Source: Lewinellaceae bacterium | Lineage (GTDB): Bacteria; Bacteroidota; Bacteroidia; Chitinophagales; Saprospiraceae | DNA: 64,000 nt | Direction: 5' to 3' | NCBI GenBank assembly: GCA_024644235.1 | Contig: JAHELJ010000001.1 | Span: 206,936 to 270,935, forward strand | Shown: positions 61,234 through 64,000 of the stretch, piece by piece | Position numbering within the stretch: the stretch's first letter is position 1 | Layout of the letters: each line of letters starts with the position of its first letter | Made by a program: the position numbers and the translations under genes | The notes under the pieces: generated by a model | Told to the model about the DNA's origin: nothing | What the model saw: only the letters and a program-made list of their open reading frames with translations | Database searches by the model: none

Positions 61234-62763
61234 ATGGCACAACTGAGCGAACAGGAAGTCATCCGTAGAGAGGCGCTCTCCAAGATTAGAGAATTAGGAT
61301 ATGATCCCTATCCGGCAGTACTATATCCAGTGAACGCTTTTTCCACCGAGATAAAGTCTGAATACCAGGATGGGAAAGACGGATTTGAGAATGTTTGCCT
61401 CGCCGGACGCCTGATGATGAAGAGAGTGATGGGTAAAGCTTCATTCGCAGAATTGCAGGATAGCAAGGGCCGAATCCAGGTATACATCTCGCGAGATGAT
61501 ATCTGCCCAGATGATGATAAGACGCTCTACAATGACATCTTCAAGAAGCTGTTAGATATCGGGGACTTCATTGGCGTCAAGGGATTTGTATTCACGACTC
61601 GAATGGGAGAGATCACTGTTCACGTGAAGGAACTGACATTACTGGCTAAATCGCTCAAACCCCTACCGATTGTTAAGACCAAAGTAGATGAGGAGACGGG
61701 AGAGACTATGACTTACGATGCATTTACAGATCCTGAGCTCAGGTATCGCCAACGATATGTCGATCTTGTCGTCAATCCTCAGATCAAATCTATCTTCCTG
61801 GCCAGGACCAAACTCGTGTCTTCCATGAGAAGATTTTTTGATGAGCGAGGATGGTTGGAAGTAGAGACTCCAATCCTGCAGCCGGTTCATGGTGGAGCAA
61901 TAGCCCGACCCTTTGCGACCCATCATCATACACTTGACAGGCAGCTATTTATGCGAATTGCCAATGAATTGTACCTGAAGCGACTGATTGCGGGTGGATA
62001 CGATGGGGTGTACGAAATCGGTAAAATGTTTCGAAATGAAGGAATGGATCGCACCCACAATCCCGAATTTACTTCCATGGAGATCTATGTGGCATACAAA
62101 GATTACATCTGGATGATGGAAATGGTAGAGCAGTTGATTTTTCAGGTCTGCAAGGATGTAACCAGTGGAGCTGCGGTTCAAGTAGGAGAACAGACCATTG
62201 ATTTCACGCCTCCATTCAAAAGAGTAAGTATGCTTGACGCCATCAAAGAGCACACCGGACATAACATCGAGGGCATGGATGATTCCCAGCTTCGATCAGT
62301 GTGCGCAGATTTGCATATTTCCATTGAGCCAGATATGGGCAAGGGAAAACTCATTGATGAGATATTTAGTGAGAAGGTGGAAGAGCATTTGGTTCAACCC
62401 ACCTACATTATTGATTATCCAGTGGAACTGAGTCCACTTGCAAAGAAGCATCGTACCAAAGATGGTCTGGTGGAAAGGTTTGAGCTCTTTGTACTGGGTA
62501 CAGAGATTGCCAACGCGTACACGGAGCTGAATGACCCGCTCGAACAAAGAGCCAGATTTGAGGATCAGCTCAAATTGGCAGAGCGCGGGGATGAGGAGGC
62601 AATGGCTCTGGATGAAGATTTTCTAAGGTCGGTCGAATATGGCATGCCTCCCATGAGTGGACTAGGAGTGGGTATCGATCGTCTGGCCATGCTATTAACG
62701 GATCAACATTCTATTCAGGAAGTGATCTTTTTTCCTCAAATGCGGACAGAGAAAAAGGACTAG
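61234..62763 (+). CDS. lysS: Lysyl-tRNA synthetase, class II
   Basis: Charges tRNA(Lys). 509 residues, the class II LysRS length. The N-terminal OB-fold anticodon domain is at ~60-155 (VCLAGRLMMKRVMGKASFAE and GVKGFVFTTRMGEITVHVKE). Class II motif 2 is YEIGKMFRNEGMDRTHNPEF and motif 3 is GLGVGIDRLAMLLTDQHSIQ, with the lysine-site FVLGTEIANAYTELNDP. There is no extra C-terminal domain. Convergent with psd: the two stop codons overlap on a CTAG. Confidence 0.97.
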   Translation: MAQLSEQEVIRREALSKIRELGYDPYPAVLYPVNAFSTEIKSEYQDGKDGFENVCLAGRLMMKRVMGKASFAELQDSKGRIQVYISRDDICPDDDKTLYNDIFKKLLDIGDFIGVKGFVFTTRMGEITVHVKELTLLAKSLKPLPIVKTKVDEETGETMTYDAFTDPELRYRQRYVDLVVNPQIKSIFLARTKLVSSMRRFFDERGWLEVETPILQPVHGGAIARPFATHHHTLDRQLFMRIANELYLKRLIAGGYDGVYEIGKMFRNEGMDRTHNPEFTSMEIYVAYKDYIWMMEMVEQLIFQVCKDVTSGAAVQVGEQTIDFTPPFKRVSMLDAIKEHTGHNIEGMDDSQLRSVCADLHISIEPDMGKGKLIDEIFSEKVEEHLVQPTYIIDYPVELSPLAKKHRTKDGLVERFELFVLGTEIANAYTELNDPLEQRARFEDQLKLAERGDEEAMALDEDFLRSVEYGMPPMSGLGVGIDRLAMLLTDQHSIQEVIFFPQMRTEKKD

Positions 62764-63410
62764 GACAGCTTGGCCAGAGGTGTTACGCCACCTTTTACAT
62801 TCTGGTTGACGTCGACCATTACTTCAAATTCGATCGGCATAAGAATGTCAACTCTCGATCCGAATTTGATAAAACCCATCTCCTTTCCTTGTTCTACCTG
62901 ATCTCCTTCAATGAGATAGTTCACTATCCGGCGAGCAACCGCTCCGGCAATCTGCTTCATCATGATCTTAGACTGGTCGATTTGGTAGACTACAGTGGTT
63001 CGTTCATTTAACGACGAAGACTTAGGATGCCAGGCTACCATATATTTTCCTGGGTGATATTTTTTGTACACCACAGATCCACTACAAGGATTCCAGTTGA
63101 TGTGAACGTTGAGAGGAGACATAAAGATCGAGATCTGCCTGACTTTTGCCTGCAGGTACTCAGTTTCTTCCACTTCTTCTATTACGACAACTTTTCCGTC
63201 AGCTGGAGCAATGAGGAAATCACCATGCAGATACATTGTTCTTTTCGGAATGCGAAAGAAATAGAGGATGAAACCAAGAAAAACCAGAGAGGAAACGGCA
63301 ACGATAATGATCACCGGAGCGGCTCCAAAGTATAATGCAATGGCATTTGCAAAGGCCAGCAGTATCATTACCAACATAACGGTTCCCGAGCCCTCCCGGT
63401 GGATTTTCAT
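62760..63410 (-). CDS. psd: Phosphatidylserine decarboxylase proenzyme (short form)
   Basis: Makes phosphatidylethanolamine from phosphatidylserine in the inner membrane. 216 residues. Two N-terminal hydrophobic segments (TVMLVMILLAFANAIALYFG, VIIIVAVSSLVFLGFILYFF), then the PSD core with FLIAPADGKVVVIEEV, SIFMSPLNVHINWNPCSG and GKYMVAWHPKSSSLNERT. The Gly-Ser autocleavage site that makes the pyruvoyl group is in IKFGSRVDILMP near the C-terminus. Starts 12 bases after cdsA stops, so the pair is one phospholipid operon. Confidence 0.95.
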   Translation of the reverse strand: MKIHREGSGTVMLVMILLAFANAIALYFGAAPVIIIVAVSSLVFLGFILYFFRIPKRTMYLHGDFLIAPADGKVVVIEEVEETEYLQAKVRQISIFMSPLNVHINWNPCSGSVVYKKYHPGKYMVAWHPKSSSLNERTTVVYQIDQSKIMMKQIAGAVARRIVNYLIEGDQVEQGKEMGFIKFGSRVDILMPIEFEVMVDVNQNVKGGVTPLAKLS

Positions 63411-63422
63411 AAAGGATGGGGA

Positions 63423-64000
63423 TTAAAATCCAATAATCAGAAAATATAATGCTACGAAAGGTACGCAAAACAGGAGTGAGTCCAACCTGTCAAGCAGTCC
63501 ACCATGCCCAGGCAGGAATGTACCTGAATCCTTCAATCCTCGCATTCTCTTGAAGAGAGACTCGATAAGGTCTCCGATGGTGCCACCAATCGAAATAAGA
63601 ATAGCAATTGTGATCCAACTGGCTAGCGAATATTGTGGCCAGATCTGATGAAAGATCACGGCTGCAATGACACAAGAAAGCCAACCGGCAACTGTGCCTT
63701 CCCAGGTTTTGTTGGGAGAGATAACCTTGGACATGGGATTTCGCCCGAAATTCTTACCGATCAAGTAAGCCATTACGTCGTTTATCCATACAAATAACAG
63801 GATCACCATAATAATCCAGGGCTGGTATTCACCAGACCATACGGATAGGGAAAAAAGCAGAGCAAGAGGTACTGCAACATACAGCGTCGCGGGCACTATT
63901 TGAAAAGTGAACGAGAATGGATCTTTTCGTCCCACCAAGCGTATGAGGAGAAGCAAGCTGAAGATGAGAGACAGGAATATTGCGTATTTGATGGCTGTGG
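63423..64000 (-). CDS. cdsA: Phosphatidate cytidylyltransferase, C-terminal part (5' end outside window)
   Basis: Makes CDP-diacylglycerol from CTP and phosphatidic acid in the inner membrane. The frame is open to the window edge, so the N-terminus is missing; about 190 residues are visible, with several membrane helices. The signature region is intact: NDVMAYLIGKNFGRNPMSKV, SPNKTWEGTVAG and the Mg-binding GTIGDLIESLFKRMRGLKDS with PGHGGLLDRLDSL. The TTG at 63956 is internal. CDP-DAG is the precursor used by the phosphatidylserine step that feeds psd, the next gene downstream. Confidence 0.95.
   Translation of the reverse strand, partial: TAIKYAIFLSLIFSLLLLIRLVGRKDPFSFTFQIVPATLYVAVPLALLFSLSVWSGEYQPWIIMVILLFVWINDVMAYLIGKNFGRNPMSKVISPNKTWEGTVAGWLSCVIAAVIFHQIWPQYSLASWITIAILISIGGTIGDLIESLFKRMRGLKDSGTFLPGHGGLLDRLDSLLFCVPFVALYFLIIGF

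Overview
The window reads as a chromosomal segment of a Bacteroidota bacterium, most likely a marine relative of the Saprospirales. The grounds are a C-terminal domain of the type IX secretion (T9SS, type B / gliding-motility) kind on a giant surface protein, the promoter style (TTG, about 17-19 bases, then TAnnTTTG) seen at several starts, the short MlrA-like MerR protein, the lipoprotein signals and the mix of housekeeping genes. The taxonomic call is inference; no rRNA or tRNA gene was seen.

Positions 1-13,500 are mostly housekeeping: the end of lpxA, an ABC ATPase, a MerR regulator, gatB, an M23 peptidase, alaS, a monoacylglycerol-lipase-like hydrolase, an aat-clpS-peroxiredoxin operon (bacterial N-degron pathway), a DMT exporter, an O-methyltransferase, a GNAT/FemAB-like protein and a BamA/TamA-like outer-membrane protein. 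Positions 13,500-25,300 hold hemW, a methylmalonyl-CoA mutase large subunit, two glycosyltransferases beside it, an M16 peptidase, galE, a cysQ-glycosyltransferase-thioredoxin operon, and ahcY with a DUF6702 gene and yidD downstream.

Positions 25,292-25,887 contain no protein gene. They do contain a good plus-strand promoter, several long hairpins and a strong intrinsic terminator, which together look like an unassigned structured RNA of roughly 375 nt. This is the best candidate for something undescribed.

Positions 25,888-41,543 carry a glycosyltransferase, an OmpA-like protein, a class-C-like serine hydrolase, an EF-G paralogue, an anmK gene broken by (or using) a frameshift at a run of nine A, a lipoprotein cytochrome c, hydrolases, a cyclase, a hydrolase-endonuclease/phosphatase fusion, a CPBP protease, pdxJ, an HD-domain protein and a histone-deacetylase-like amidohydrolase. 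Positions 41,545-47,055 encode one T9SS-exported surface protein with a lamin-tail domain and 13 degenerate repeats, each with two conserved cysteines.

The 543-base gap 47,056-47,598 carries tandem 19-bp ACCGT repeats. To its right, 47,599-61,112 is a catabolic block: a DUF6807-ThuA fusion, a Tat-exported Gfo/Idh/MocA oxidoreductase, two large haem-binding sugar-dehydrogenase-like proteins, a lectin-like secreted protein, a sulfatase and a DUF6786 lipoprotein. It has the look of a sulfated-glycan or sugar-derivative degradation locus, although no SusC/SusD pair is present. The window closes with lysS, psd and the end of cdsA (phospholipid synthesis).
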